Origin: Psychroserpens mesophilus
GTDB taxonomy: Bacteria > Bacteroidota > Bacteroidia > Flavobacteriales > Flavobacteriaceae
Length of the DNA stretch: 64,000 bases
Reading direction: 5' to 3'
NCBI RefSeq assembly: GCF_000826645.1
Contig: NZ_JXJP01000020.1
Coordinates: forward strand, 124,001-188,000
Under the pieces are notes generated by a model that worked only from the letters and a program-made list of their open reading frames with translations, had not been told where the DNA came from and did no database searches. This document shows positions 1-7,684 of the stretch, piece after piece; the stretch's first letter is position 1; every line of letters begins with the position of its first letter. A program made the translations under genes and the position numbers.

Positions 1-278
1 AGGATACGTTTGATTCAATTGAATCAATACAAGACGTAAAAGCATCGCCTTTTTTTAAGGATAAAACCTTAGATTGTTTATTTGTTAAACAGGAAGAAAC
101 ACAAAAATATTGGTCATGGTTTACACCTCAATTACAGTTAGTGACATTAACCTTTGTAATTGTTTTGAATGCATTTGCATTTACTAAGTTAAAAGAAACA
201 ACGTATAATGAGAATATAAACCAGTTTGCTGAAACTTACGGTTTAACTCCAACTACTGAAACCTCATTATTTAATTAA
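1..278 (+). CDS. Anti-sigma-like membrane protein, 3' fragment
   Basis: Only the 3' end is in the window. The frame is open from base 3 to a TAA at 276-278, giving about 91 residues. A single hydrophobic helix lies in the middle (residues about 48-66, LVTLTFVIVLNAFAF), preceded by an aromatic WSWFTP stretch and followed by a short polar tail. I do not recognise a named family. The call rests on size, single-helix topology and context: a Spy/CpxP-like gene begins three bases downstream, the usual third gene of sigma / anti-sigma / periplasmic-sensor operons in Flavobacteriia. Anti-sigma function is inference; the sigma gene would lie just left of the window. Confidence 0.55.
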   Translation, partial: DTFDSIESIQDVKASPFFKDKTLDCLFVKQEETQKYWSWFTPQLQLVTLTFVIVLNAFAFTKLKETTYNENINQFAETYGLTPTTETSLFN

Positions 279-281
279 GTC

Positions 282-785
282 ATGAAGAAGAATACAATTT
301 TATACGTCTTGCTTATCTTTCTTATTATAGTTAATGGTTTTTTCTTGTTCAATTACCTGAAAGGTGGAAACGATAATAAGAGAATAGAGCCAAAAAGAAA
401 TAGAGATTTTATTGTTAAAGAGCTCAATTTCGATGCAACACAGTTAGAGCAATTTAATGTAAAAAGTGAAGAACATCATGAAACCATGAAGCGTTTATCT
501 GATGAAATAAAAGATCTTAAAGATAATTTATTTCCTAACTTATTTGATGAAACTATAAATGAGTCGGTCATAGATTCTTTGATGTCATTAATTTGTGTCA
601 AAGAAAAAGAACAAGAAAAAGAAATATTTTATCATTTTAGAGCGATACAAGAAATTGCAAATGATAAGCAAAAAGAAAAATTTAAAACCATATTAATGGA
701 TGCTTTACGTCAAAACGATCATGGAAAAAGACCTCCACCTCCCAATGGTAAAGATGATCACAGACGGCCACCACGACGTGATTAA
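282..785 (+). CDS. Spy/CpxP-like periplasmic sensor protein
   Basis: A 167-residue protein with one N-terminal membrane helix or uncleaved signal (residues 4-26), followed by a helical charged domain rich in Glu and Lys. The pattern of a strongly predicted helix, EEHHETMKRLSDEIKDLK, and a second amphipathic region near residues 105-140 fits the Spy/CpxP/heavy-metal-sensor (CzcI-like) superfamily, which binds unfolded proteins or metals in the periplasm. The tail is Pro/Arg/His-rich (GKRPPPPNGK...HRRPPRRD), unusual and possibly metal-binding. It starts 3 bases after the upstream stop, so it is co-transcribed and probably translationally coupled. A strong terminator follows at 803-834. Family membership is by general pattern, not by a diagnostic motif. 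Confidence 0.65.
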   Translation: MKKNTILYVLLIFLIIVNGFFLFNYLKGGNDNKRIEPKRNRDFIVKELNFDATQLEQFNVKSEEHHETMKRLSDEIKDLKDNLFPNLFDETINESVIDSLMSLICVKEKEQEKEIFYHFRAIQEIANDKQKEKFKTILMDALRQNDHGKRPPPPNGKDDHRRPPRRD

Positions 786-802
786 TTTAAAAAAGAGACA
801 AT

Positions 803-834
803 GACCTTCATCTTAACTGAAGGTCTTATTTTTT
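803..834 (+). terminator. Rho-independent terminator after the Spy-like gene
   Basis: A perfect 8-bp stem GACCTTCA / TGAAGGTC (803-810 and 818-825) with a 7-base loop, followed by TTATTTTTTG. It separates the upstream operon from the EF-hand genes. Confidence 0.85.
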
Positions 835-854
835 GTTTTATTTAACACTGTCAG

Positions 855-885
855 GCACAAGTTATTTCAGTTTTCTACATCTAAA
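855..885 (+). promoter_or_regulatory. Putative ECF-sigma promoter upstream of the EF-hand genes
   Basis: GCACAAGTTATTT (855-867), 10 bases, then CATCTAAA (878-885). The same two blocks with identical spacing occur at 1819-1849 upstream of the YHYH gene. Read as an ECF promoter it is AAG, 16 bases, CATC, the same geometry as the textbook-looking TGTAAC-N16-CGTC at 49599-49624. The EF-hand gene starts 24 bases downstream. That the regulator is the sigma factor of the operon at the left edge is inference. Confidence 0.55.
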
Positions 886-908
886 TAAACATAACAATAA
901 AATAATAA

Positions 909-1196
909 ATGATGAAAAGTAGCCTATTTAAAACACTAGTGATTGTATTTGGAATGACAATATGTATGTCAACTAGTTCCTATGCACAAGCAAATGGTAA
1001 GGTTCATAAAAAACCACCAACATTTGAACAGCTTCTAAAAGAAATGGATGCTAATGAAGATAGTAAGCTTTCTAAAGATGAAGTCAAAGGTCCACTAAAA
1101 GACGAATTTGATAAAGTCGATACAGATGAGGATGGATTTATTACTGAAGAAGAATTTAAAAAAGCACCTAAACCTAAAAGAAAAGAGCGTAATTAA
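909..1196 (+). CDS. Secreted EF-hand protein, two calcium loops
   Basis: A 95-residue protein with a signal peptide (hydrophobic residues about 8-25, cleavage near SYAQ) and two EF-hand loops: DANEDSKLSKDE at residues 47-58 and DTDEDGFITEEE at 71-82. The second is canonical, with Gly at loop position 6 and Glu at 12. The first has Ser at position 6. The C-terminus is very basic (KAPKPKRKERN). It probably binds Ca2+ in the periplasm or outside the cell. ATG codons at 909 and 912 are both possible starts. The next EF-hand gene begins 10 bases after the stop, so the two form an operon behind the putative ECF promoter at 855-885. Confidence 0.85.
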   Translation: MMKSSLFKTLVIVFGMTICMSTSSYAQANGKVHKKPPTFEQLLKEMDANEDSKLSKDEVKGPLKDEFDKVDTDEDGFITEEEFKKAPKPKRKERN

Positions 1197-1206
1197 AATA
1201 AATCGT

Positions 1207-1737
1207 ATGAGAACTACATTTAAAATAGCTTTTATCATTTTTACAGTACTACTCACTGCTAGTTTGCATGCTCAAGGTTCTCGAGGTGGTGGACAAAGAG
1301 GAGGAAGAGGTCAAGGTGGAAATCAACAAAGAAATAACAAACCTGATGCTACAGAAGTTTTTTCAAAATTAGACACTAACAATGATGGTGTTATTGATAA
1401 AGACGAAGCTTCAGCTGATGAGAGGGGAAAAATTGCTGAAGTTTTTGAAGAAATTGATACAAATAGTGATGAAGTAATAGATTTAGACGAGTTAAAGGCA
1501 TCACTAAACGATAGAAAAAAGCCTAAGAAAATATTTGCAGAAAAAGTTCTTAAAGAAGTTGATGATAATGAAGATGGTAGTTTAAATGAATTAGAAATTG
1601 CAGCCAAAAATAAACGAGATTTAATTGAAAACTTTCAAAAAATAGATGCAAATCAAGATAGTGAACTTGATTTGGAAGAATTAAAAACGTTTTATAATAA
1701 TATTGCCTCATCTAAGCGTAAAAAAAGAGATAATTAA
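1207..1737 (+). CDS. Secreted EF-hand protein, four calcium loops
   Basis: A 176-residue protein. The ATG at 1207 is chosen because it begins a clean signal peptide (residues 1-23, ending LHAQ); longer reading upstream overlaps the previous gene and lacks a signal. After a Gly/Arg/Gln-rich linker (residues 24-45) come four EF-hand loops: 56-67 (DTNNDGVIDKDE), 84-95 (DTNSDEVIDLDE), 119-130 (DDNEDGSLNELE) and 147-158 (DANQDSELDLEE). Loops 2 and 4 lack the usual Gly at position 6, so they may bind Ca2+ more weakly. The C-terminus is basic (SSKRKKRDN), like that of the preceding gene. The two look like related paralogues that differ in loop number. Confidence 0.88.
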   Translation: MRTTFKIAFIIFTVLLTASLHAQGSRGGGQRGGRGQGGNQQRNNKPDATEVFSKLDTNNDGVIDKDEASADERGKIAEVFEEIDTNSDEVIDLDELKASLNDRKKPKKIFAEKVLKEVDDNEDGSLNELEIAAKNKRDLIENFQKIDANQDSELDLEELKTFYNNIASSKRKKRDN

Positions 1738-1742
1738 GATAA

Positions 1743-1759
1743 TTTGATTGGTTAGTAGT
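1743..1759. repeat. Copy 1 of a 17-bp intergenic repeat
   Basis: TTTGATTGGTTAGTAGT lies just after the EF-hand stop codon and before the terminator. An exact second copy is at 42279-42295, and a 13-bp core (TGATTGGTTAGTA) is at 13706-13718. The other two lie in 5' leaders of minus-strand genes. Function unknown. Confidence 0.6.
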
Positions 1760-1767
1760 TTTGTTAA

Positions 1768-1801
1768 AAAGGCTTTGTGAGAAATTGCAAAGCTTTTTTT
1801 T
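1768..1801 (+). terminator. Rho-independent terminator after the EF-hand operon
   Basis: Stem GCTTTG (1772-1777) / CAAAGC (1788-1793), preceded by an A run and followed by a run of T from 1794. Confidence 0.75.
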
Positions 1802-1818
1802 ATAAAAATTACAATCAA

Positions 1819-1849
1819 GCACAAGTTATTTTTTAAAAGCGCATCTAAA
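1819..1849 (+). promoter_or_regulatory. Putative ECF-sigma promoter upstream of the YHYH gene
   Basis: GCACAAGTTATTT (1819-1831), 10 bases, CATCTAAA (1842-1849): the same elements and spacing as at 855-885, while the sequence between the blocks differs. The YHYH start codon is 32 bases downstream. Conservation of only the two boxes argues for a shared promoter rather than a recent duplication. Confidence 0.55.
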
Positions 1850-1880
1850 GACATAAGATTAATATATCAAACATAAATCG

Positions 1881-2984
1881 ATGAAAAATTATTTTAAAAT
1901 TTTAATGGCATTTGTATTAGTTGCTATCGCTTTTTTTGCTTGTAGTAATGACGATAATTCTGGAAATGATGGTGATGGAGTAACCACTAATCAAGCACCT
2001 TCAAGTTTTGCAGTTAGTGTAACTTCAATTACCGAAACAACAGCAAGTATTAACTGGACGGAAGCTACAGATGCTGACGGAGATACAGTGACTTATACAG
2101 TGACGTTACAAGGCTCTGAATTAGCTTCATCTTTATCGGTTTTAACGTTAGATGTAACGGCTTTAACGCCTTCAACTAATTATTCTGGAACTGTTGTTTC
2201 TTCTGATGGGAATGGTGGAAGTAGTTCAGCGCCTTTTAGTTTTTCAACGGCTTCAACAACATCATCATTGCATCTTGCTTTTGCAGAGTTTGATACCGAC
2301 AATACAGACATTATGTTAAGTGGTTCTAATGTGGTTATTGAAAGTAACGGATTGCCCAATCATACGTCTCCATATTGGTCAAATACAACAGAGCGTACTG
2401 CTGTTGATCCAATGGGAAATACTTTGGTAACTCCTGCAGCTGCTGTAAATCACCCTTTATTTGTAGAGCCAACTGTTACATCTTATGAAATGATGGCACC
2501 TGGAAATATTGATGATTTCGTCGGAAGTTATACGCTTACAGTTTCTGCTAATCCACAATTGGCTGCAACATCTACTTCTACAGGATTGGGACCTATTGGT
2601 ATAGCTGTTTCTGGATCGATGATTTATAATGATGAAGAAGGACCAAATATTCCCTTAAATAGTGCTGTTGGATCTCTTGATTATACAGCTGCACATACAG
2701 GACCGCAAAGTTATCACTATCATTTAGAAACTAAAGCGTGGTCTAATGATGATGATGCATTAATAGGAATTATTGCTGACGGTTTTTTTCTTTATGGAAG
2801 AAAATGCAACTCTAATAATGACTATCCTACAGATTTAGATGTTTCAGGAGGTCATACAAGTACAACGCAACATAGTGAAGGTGCTTCAGAATATCATTAT
2901 CATATTCAAAATGAACCCTTTTTAAATCAGTTTTACATTTTATTTCCAGGCGATTATCAAGGCACTCCAAGTAATATTCAGTAA
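1881..2984 (+). CDS. YHYH-domain lipoprotein with a fibronectin III-like domain
   Basis: A 367-residue lipoprotein: signal peptide with lipobox ending at Cys21 (AIAFFAC), an acidic linker, a fibronectin type III-like domain (about 38-123, with NWTEATDADGD and ending FSTAS), then the YHYH domain. The motif Tyr-His-Tyr-His appears twice, at residues 278-281 and 338-341, with GIIADGFFLYGRKC between them. YHYH proteins are widespread secreted proteins whose biochemical role is not established; His-rich motifs suggest metal binding, which is inference. It has its own putative ECF promoter (1819-1849). It is followed 13 bases later by the MORN-repeat gene and then SCO1 and CotH genes, which suggests a surface metal-handling or stress function. 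Confidence 0.85.
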   Translation: MKNYFKILMAFVLVAIAFFACSNDDNSGNDGDGVTTNQAPSSFAVSVTSITETTASINWTEATDADGDTVTYTVTLQGSELASSLSVLTLDVTALTPSTNYSGTVVSSDGNGGSSSAPFSFSTASTTSSLHLAFAEFDTDNTDIMLSGSNVVIESNGLPNHTSPYWSNTTERTAVDPMGNTLVTPAAAVNHPLFVEPTVTSYEMMAPGNIDDFVGSYTLTVSANPQLAATSTSTGLGPIGIAVSGSMIYNDEEGPNIPLNSAVGSLDYTAAHTGPQSYHYHLETKAWSNDDDALIGIIADGFFLYGRKCNSNNDYPTDLDVSGGHTSTTQHSEGASEYHYHIQNEPFLNQFYILFPGDYQGTPSNIQ

Positions 2985-2997
2985 AACAGCACTACTT

Positions 2998-3576
2998 GTG
3001 AGTCTGTTGATAATGTCTTCTTGTCAAAAGGAAGAGCAGAAGACTATGGCTTACACTGAAGTTTTTAATCCTTCTGAAAATGAACGGGTAATTGATAAGA
3101 GCGAGTTAGAGCTGAAAGCCAATTTGGGGTTGATGTATTATCAAAATCAACGCTTTAGTGGAACTTCAGTAAAATACTATTCTGAAAACCTGAAAGCAGA
3201 AGTTATTGAATATGCCGAAGGTAAACGACATGGACATTACAAAAAATGGTTTCCTGATGGTACATTAAGTTTTGAAGCTTATTATGTTAACGGACTCCAA
3301 CATGGAAAAGTACAATCATGGTGGAATAATGGCAATTTGCGTTCGGAAACTTATTATACAAATGGAGTTGTTAATGGCATTCAGAAACAATGGTATAAAT
3401 CTGGAAGTAAGTTTAAGGAAATGACTATTGTCAATGGGAAAGAAGAAGGCTTACAAAGAGCCTGGCGTGAAAATGGAAAAATTTATAATAATTACGAAGC
3501 AAAAAACGGACGAATTTTCGGATTAAAACGTGCAAATCTATGTTATCAGCTTGAAGATGAAAATGTACAATATTAA
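2998..3576 (+). CDS. MORN-repeat lipoprotein (YwqK-like), start uncertain
   Basis: The body carries about five MORN-type repeats of roughly 23 residues (HGHYKKWFPDGTLSFEAYYVNG, HGKVQSWWNNGNLRSETYY and others), as in proteins often auto-annotated as YwqK-family antitoxins. Here a surface or periplasmic lipoprotein is more likely, because MSSCQK resembles a lipobox. The start is a problem. GTG 2998 leaves only 8 residues before the Cys, and the next ATG is 3013. In-frame sequence upstream (IIKALQVIFSKTALLVSLLIM) would make a proper signal peptide but has no ATG/GTG/TTG before 2998; only ATT at 2953 is near, overlapping the YHYH gene. The 3' end overlaps the SCO1 gene by 20 bases. Confidence 0.7.
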   Translation: MSLLIMSSCQKEEQKTMAYTEVFNPSENERVIDKSELELKANLGLMYYQNQRFSGTSVKYYSENLKAEVIEYAEGKRHGHYKKWFPDGTLSFEAYYVNGLQHGKVQSWWNNGNLRSETYYTNGVVNGIQKQWYKSGSKFKEMTIVNGKEEGLQRAWRENGKIYNNYEAKNGRIFGLKRANLCYQLEDENVQY

Positions 3577-4228
3577 ATACATCGTTGGTTTGAGTCTAAT
3601 TCTTAGTTGTTTGAGCTGTAGGGACAATTCAGCTTCAAAAAAGACCAGTAGAGTAGCTGCACTACCATTTTATAAAGAAGCCACATTTACACCGCATTGG
3701 TTAGATGTAGATAGTGAAGAAGCTGATATCATGCATAGAATACCAAGTTTTAATTTAGTAAATCAGCTAGGACAAGAAGTAACTGAAGAAACTTTCAAAA
3801 ATAAAATTTACATAGCTGATTTTTTCTTTACGACCTGCCCAGGTATTTGTCCGAAAATGACAGCAAATATGATGGTCTTGCAAGAAGAATTTCTTGAAGA
3901 TGATGATGTGTTGTTGCTTTCGCATTCGGTAACTCCTGAAACGGATTCAGTGTCTGCATTAAAGCGTTATGCCGAAACGAAAGGCATTATTAACAGTAAA
4001 TGGCATTTGGTAACAGGAGATAGAAAGCAAATTTATGACCTTGGACGACAAGCTTATTTTGCAGAAGAAGATTTAGGTATTGATAAAACAGAAGCTGATT
4101 TTTTGCATACTGAAAATTTTGTCCTTATAGATAAAAACAGACACATACGTGGCATTTATAACGGATTAAATAAAACGTCTGTTCAACAATTAATAGCAGA
4201 CATAAAAACATTACAAAAAGAAAATTAA
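3557..4228 (+). CDS. SCO1/SenC-family copper chaperone lipoprotein
   Basis: A 223-residue protein from ATG 3557, chosen because it gives a lipoprotein signal peptide with lipobox LSCLSC (Cys21). The thioredoxin-like fold shows the diagnostic CxxxC copper site, FFTTCPGICPKM (Cys94 and Cys98), and the distal copper-ligand His184 in FLHTENFVLID. SCO proteins deliver Cu to cytochrome oxidase or act as periplasmic thiol-disulfide reductases; which applies here is open, since no oxidase genes are nearby. The gene overlaps the MORN-repeat gene by 20 bases and is followed 17 bases later by the CotH gene, so the stretch from YHYH to CotH probably forms one transcript. Confidence 0.9.
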   Translation: MKMYNIKYIVGLSLILSCLSCRDNSASKKTSRVAALPFYKEATFTPHWLDVDSEEADIMHRIPSFNLVNQLGQEVTEETFKNKIYIADFFFTTCPGICPKMTANMMVLQEEFLEDDDVLLLSHSVTPETDSVSALKRYAETKGIINSKWHLVTGDRKQIYDLGRQAYFAEEDLGIDKTEADFLHTENFVLIDKNRHIRGIYNGLNKTSVQQLIADIKTLQKEN

Positions 4229-4245
4229 ATCAAATTATTAATCAA

Positions 4246-6561
4246 ATGAAAAAAACAATTACAATTTTATTAGTATCACTATTTACTAGTAGTATTTATG
4301 CACAAGATTTGTATGATATTAATACTATTCAAACCATTGAGATCGTATTTGCTCAAAGCAATTGGGATGCACTTTTAGATGCAGAAAAAGCTGGTGACAA
4401 TAATTATACTGAAGCAACTTCAGTAACTATTAACGGAACCGTTTTTAATCAAGTAGGCGTGAAGTACAAAGGAAATAGTTCTTACAATGCCAATCAAACC
4501 AAAAACCCGTTTCATATTGAATTAGATACCTATGTAGATCAAAACTATGAAGGAACGACAGATTTAAAATTATCTAACGTTATTTTCGACCCATCATTTG
4601 TTCGTGAAACTGTTGCTTATGATATTGTACGAAACTACATGCATGCACCACGCTCTAATTATGCTAATGTTTATGTTAACGGAACTCTTATTGGGCTATA
4701 CACCAATGTAGAATCTATTTCTAAAAAGTTTGTCAATAATCATTTTGGATCAAACGACAATGCTTTTTTTAGTTGTAGTCCTCCAGATGGTGCTGGACCA
4801 CAATCTACTAATTTGCCTAATTTGGTGTATTTAGGAACCAATAGTTCAAGCTATGATGATGCTTATGAAATTAAATCTGATGACGACACAGATCCAACAA
4901 TAGCTGAAGCACATTGGGATGATTTAATCGAGTTAACATACATTCTTAACAATGATATTGCAAATATAGAAACTGTTCTAGATGTCGATAGAGCTCTATG
5001 GATGTTAGCTTTTGATAATGTTTTGGTGAATTTAGACAGCTATATCGGACAGTTTAAACAAAACTACTATTTGTACAAAGGTGATAACGGACGCTTTAGT
5101 CCTGTTGTTTGGGATTTAAACATGTCTTTTGGTACATTTTCTATGACAGGGTCAAGTGGAGGAGGACCAGGTCCAGGAGGAGGAAACTTAAACACGACAA
5201 CTCAAAAAGCGCAAATGGATCACTTATTACATGATACCGATAACAATTTTCCTTTAATGTCTAAACTATTAGCGGTTCCCAGATATAAGAAAATGTATTT
5301 AGCGCACTACAAAACGATTTTAACAGAGCAAATCACAAACTCTAATTACCTAACTTTAGCTAATGATTATCAAAATATTGTAGATCTTTCGGTACAAGCT
5401 GACACGAATAAATTTTATACGTACGCTCAATTTGTTGGAAACATCAATACAGATTATAGCTTAGGTATGAATACAGCTTCTGGTTTAACAAACTTAATGA
5501 ATGCAAGAGGAAGTTATCTTTCAGCTTTATCTGATTTCACGGTTACACAACCTTCAATAAGTAATGTTTCAGAATCTAATTCTACTCCGGAAATTGGCAC
5601 TACAATCAGTATTACAAGTAACGTGGATAACACCAATACTGACGCTGTGTTTTTAGGATTCAGAAGTGATCAGCATGAGCCATTTACTAAAATACTTATG
5701 TTTGATGATGGAAATCATAATGATGGAAGTGCTAATGATGGTGTTTATGGTGTAGATTTAGCAATTACCGATGTTTATACGCAATACTATATTTATGCTG
5801 AAAACAATAATATTGGAGCGTTTTCACCTGCCAGAGCAGAGCATGAATTCTATGAAATAGATGCAACTTATGCTACTCTAAACGTCGGAGATTTAGTCAT
5901 TAATGAAATTATGGCATCTAACACCACTACTGCAGTAGATCAGGATGGAGAATATGATGACTGGCTAGAACTATACAATAACTCATCTCAAACCGTTAGC
6001 TTGGATAATTTATACTTATCAGATGATCCAACCGACTTACTGGCTTGGCAATTTCCTTCCGGAATTACCATTGCGCCAAATGAATACCTAATTGTTTGGT
6101 GTGATAAAGATGAAGATCAGGTAGGATTGCATGCAGACCTTAAATTTTCGGCTGGAGGTGAAAGTGCTATTTTATCATATGCAGACGGAACTATTATAGA
6201 AGATATCACATTTGGAGAACAAATTGAAGATATGGGTTATGCACGCGTGCCTAATGGAACAGGAGATTTTGTGATTCAAGCACCAACGTTTGGAACCAAT
6301 AACGAATCATTATCGGTTGAAGAATATCAATTTGGTAATAGTTTAAAATTATATCCTAATCCAACACATGGAATTTTTGTTATTGAAAACTCTAAATTTA
6401 ATATCGATTCTGTAGCGATTTACAATATTCAAGGGCAATTATTATTTCAAAATAGCTTTCAAAATGCAAATCAGATAGAATTAGATTTATCGTCATATTC
6501 TAAAGGAATTTACATGGTAAATATTAATAAAAGTGAAGTGTTGAAAGTGGTAAAAAATTAA
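4246..6561 (+). CDS. CotH-family protein with lamin-tail domain and T9SS signal
   Basis: A 771-residue secreted protein: signal peptide (1-19, SIYAQ); CotH kinase-like domain (about 30-390) with GVKYKGNSSYN, LYTNVESISKKFV and SPVVWDLNMSFGTF; a bacterial Ig-like segment (about 430-540); a lamin-tail domain (about 545-670, LVINEIMASNTT, DDWLELYNN); and a Por/T9SS sorting domain (about 690-771, LYPNPTHGIF to a basic end KVVKN). Bacterial CotH homologues of spore-coat CotH are atypical protein kinases that phosphorylate secreted proteins. A glycine/proline-rich loop (SSGGGPGPGGGN, about 305-316) interrupts the CotH domain, as in many bacterial members. The T9SS tail predicts export across the outer membrane and attachment at the surface. 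It is the last gene of the cluster. Confidence 0.9.
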   Translation: MKKTITILLVSLFTSSIYAQDLYDINTIQTIEIVFAQSNWDALLDAEKAGDNNYTEATSVTINGTVFNQVGVKYKGNSSYNANQTKNPFHIELDTYVDQNYEGTTDLKLSNVIFDPSFVRETVAYDIVRNYMHAPRSNYANVYVNGTLIGLYTNVESISKKFVNNHFGSNDNAFFSCSPPDGAGPQSTNLPNLVYLGTNSSSYDDAYEIKSDDDTDPTIAEAHWDDLIELTYILNNDIANIETVLDVDRALWMLAFDNVLVNLDSYIGQFKQNYYLYKGDNGRFSPVVWDLNMSFGTFSMTGSSGGGPGPGGGNLNTTTQKAQMDHLLHDTDNNFPLMSKLLAVPRYKKMYLAHYKTILTEQITNSNYLTLANDYQNIVDLSVQADTNKFYTYAQFVGNINTDYSLGMNTASGLTNLMNARGSYLSALSDFTVTQPSISNVSESNSTPEIGTTISITSNVDNTNTDAVFLGFRSDQHEPFTKILMFDDGNHNDGSANDGVYGVDLAITDVYTQYYIYAENNNIGAFSPARAEHEFYEIDATYATLNVGDLVINEIMASNTTTAVDQDGEYDDWLELYNNSSQTVSLDNLYLSDDPTDLLAWQFPSGITIAPNEYLIVWCDKDEDQVGLHADLKFSAGGESAILSYADGTIIEDITFGEQIEDMGYARVPNGTGDFVIQAPTFGTNNESLSVEEYQFGNSLKLYPNPTHGIFVIENSKFNIDSVAIYNIQGQLLFQNSFQNANQIELDLSSYSKGIYMVNINKSEVLKVVKN

Positions 6562-6614
6562 TTTTTTTAGATGAAATAATAGAATTATTGATTAATAGTT
6601 TTTTCATTAAACTG

Positions 6615-6647
6615 AAAAACTCCTTGATATATCATCTTGGAGTTTTT
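6615..6647. terminator. Bidirectional terminator between convergent operons
   Basis: AAAAACTCC (6615-6623) and GGAGTTTTT (6639-6647) form a perfect 9-bp stem between the plus-strand CotH gene and the minus-strand Spy-like gene; A/T runs on both sides suit both directions. Confidence 0.8.
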
Positions 6648-6680
6648 CTATTAAATAACATTTGTTTGAAGCGTATAAAC

Positions 6681-7133
6681 TTAATTCTTTTTAAAATTCT
6701 CTCGTCGCTTTTTCAATTCCTCAAGCATACTTCTTTTAAATTGATCTTCAACAACTTTTAAGAGAATGATTTTTTTTGCAGGAATGACTGTCAATAAGCT
6801 CTCAACTAAATCGGCTCTGAGTTCATGCTGTTCTTTTTCAAAAGCCAATAAATCTTGTAAAGCAATTTGGGCTTCGCTTTCAGAAATTGTTTCTAAGTTA
6901 ATATTCCTGCGCTTTTCGCGACCATTTATCCGAAGCATTTCCATCTCATTTTCATGCGCATTGTATATAGGCCAGAACTTTTGAGCTTCTGTTTCGGTGA
7001 GTTCTAACTTTTCAGTAATTAGCGCAACTTTTAATGCTTTGATGCGTTCTTTACGTTCGCCTTTTTGCGCAAAAGAACTAAACGTCAAGGTCACAAATAA
7101 TAAGGTTATAAATATTTTTTTCATGGTGTTCAT
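6681..7133 (-). CDS. Spy/CpxP-like periplasmic protein
   Basis: A 150-residue secreted helical protein with signal peptide ending SSFAQ and a domain rich in charged helices, including LTETEAQKFWPIYNAHENEM. The FWPIYNxxExE pattern is characteristic of the Flavobacterial Spy/LTXXQ-like sensor family found after sigma and anti-sigma genes. The ATG at 7133 overlaps the TGA of the upstream gene (ATGA), giving translational coupling; the ATG at 7124 would give a tidier signal peptide. It is last in the sigma operon and parallels the Spy-like gene at 282-785. Confidence 0.75.
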   Translation of the reverse strand: MNTMKKIFITLLFVTLTFSSFAQKGERKERIKALKVALITEKLELTETEAQKFWPIYNAHENEMEMLRINGREKRRNINLETISESEAQIALQDLLAFEKEQHELRADLVESLLTVIPAKKIILLKVVEDQFKRSMLEELKKRRENFKKN

Positions 7134-7621
7134 TCTATGATTAAGTCTTCAATTGTCACGTGATTTAAAAGATAATCTTCAATGGAAGCTTCCGATATTT
7201 CTGTGTTTATTAAATTAAACGAATTGAGTTCGTCCTCGGTTAAAAGTGCTGCTAATTCGTAACTGGTGTAATCGCTATCTTCTAAATAATTTTCTATAGA
7301 AGCGGTTTCAACATCATTAATAGTTATGGTTTCCGAAGTATAAAATACATTAAGCATCAACACTAAGGAAGCAGCGATTCCAGCGACATAGTAAAAGGTG
7401 CGTCTCGATCTTAAATTAATGACTGGTGTGTCATTTTCTAAGCGATTTAGAATGTCTTGATCTACAGTATCAAAGTATTTGTCAGGAACCACAAAACCAG
7501 CTTTATCAACCTTATTTTTTAGGGAAGTTTCATTAAGGATTTGCTCTTCCACTGTTGAAAAGTAATCCTTTGGAGTTGTAAATCCTGAAGTTTTAATATG
7601 TTCTAATTTGCTCTTTTTCAT
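7130..7621 (-). CDS. Probable anti-sigma factor, single-pass membrane protein
   Basis: A 163-residue protein. The N-terminal half carries two related segments, GFTTPKDYFSTVEEQIL (residues about 13-29) and GFVVPDKYFDTVDQDIL (about 42-58), a short duplication with conserved P-x-x-YF-x-T. A membrane helix follows at about 78-95 (FYYVAGIAASLVLMLNVFY), then an acidic periplasmic tail. Sitting between an ECF sigma gene and a Spy-like gene, and with the usual size and topology, it is most likely the cognate anti-sigma. No zinc-binding HxxxCxxC motif (ZAS) is visible. Function is inferred from context. Confidence 0.65.
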   Translation of the reverse strand: MKKSKLEHIKTSGFTTPKDYFSTVEEQILNETSLKNKVDKAGFVVPDKYFDTVDQDILNRLENDTPVINLRSRRTFYYVAGIAASLVLMLNVFYTSETITINDVETASIENYLEDSDYTSYELAALLTEDELNSFNLINTEISEASIEDYLLNHVTIEDLIIE

Positions 7622-7684
7622 TTTTTTAAATCCGTCTTAAACGAAAATCTCTTTTAATATAAGACTATTTTTCTACTGAAACGT

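Noticed and set aside
1323-1607. A long open frame opposite the four-EF-hand gene
   Set aside because: It is antisense to a clear signal-peptide/EF-hand protein, Ser/Phe/Leu-rich as expected from reversed Asp/Glu/Lys codons, and has no promoter.
2998-3576. A toxin-antitoxin antitoxin (YwqK-type MORN protein)
   Set aside because: No toxin gene adjoins it and a signal-like N-terminus places it in the envelope; it is part of the metal/CotH cluster.
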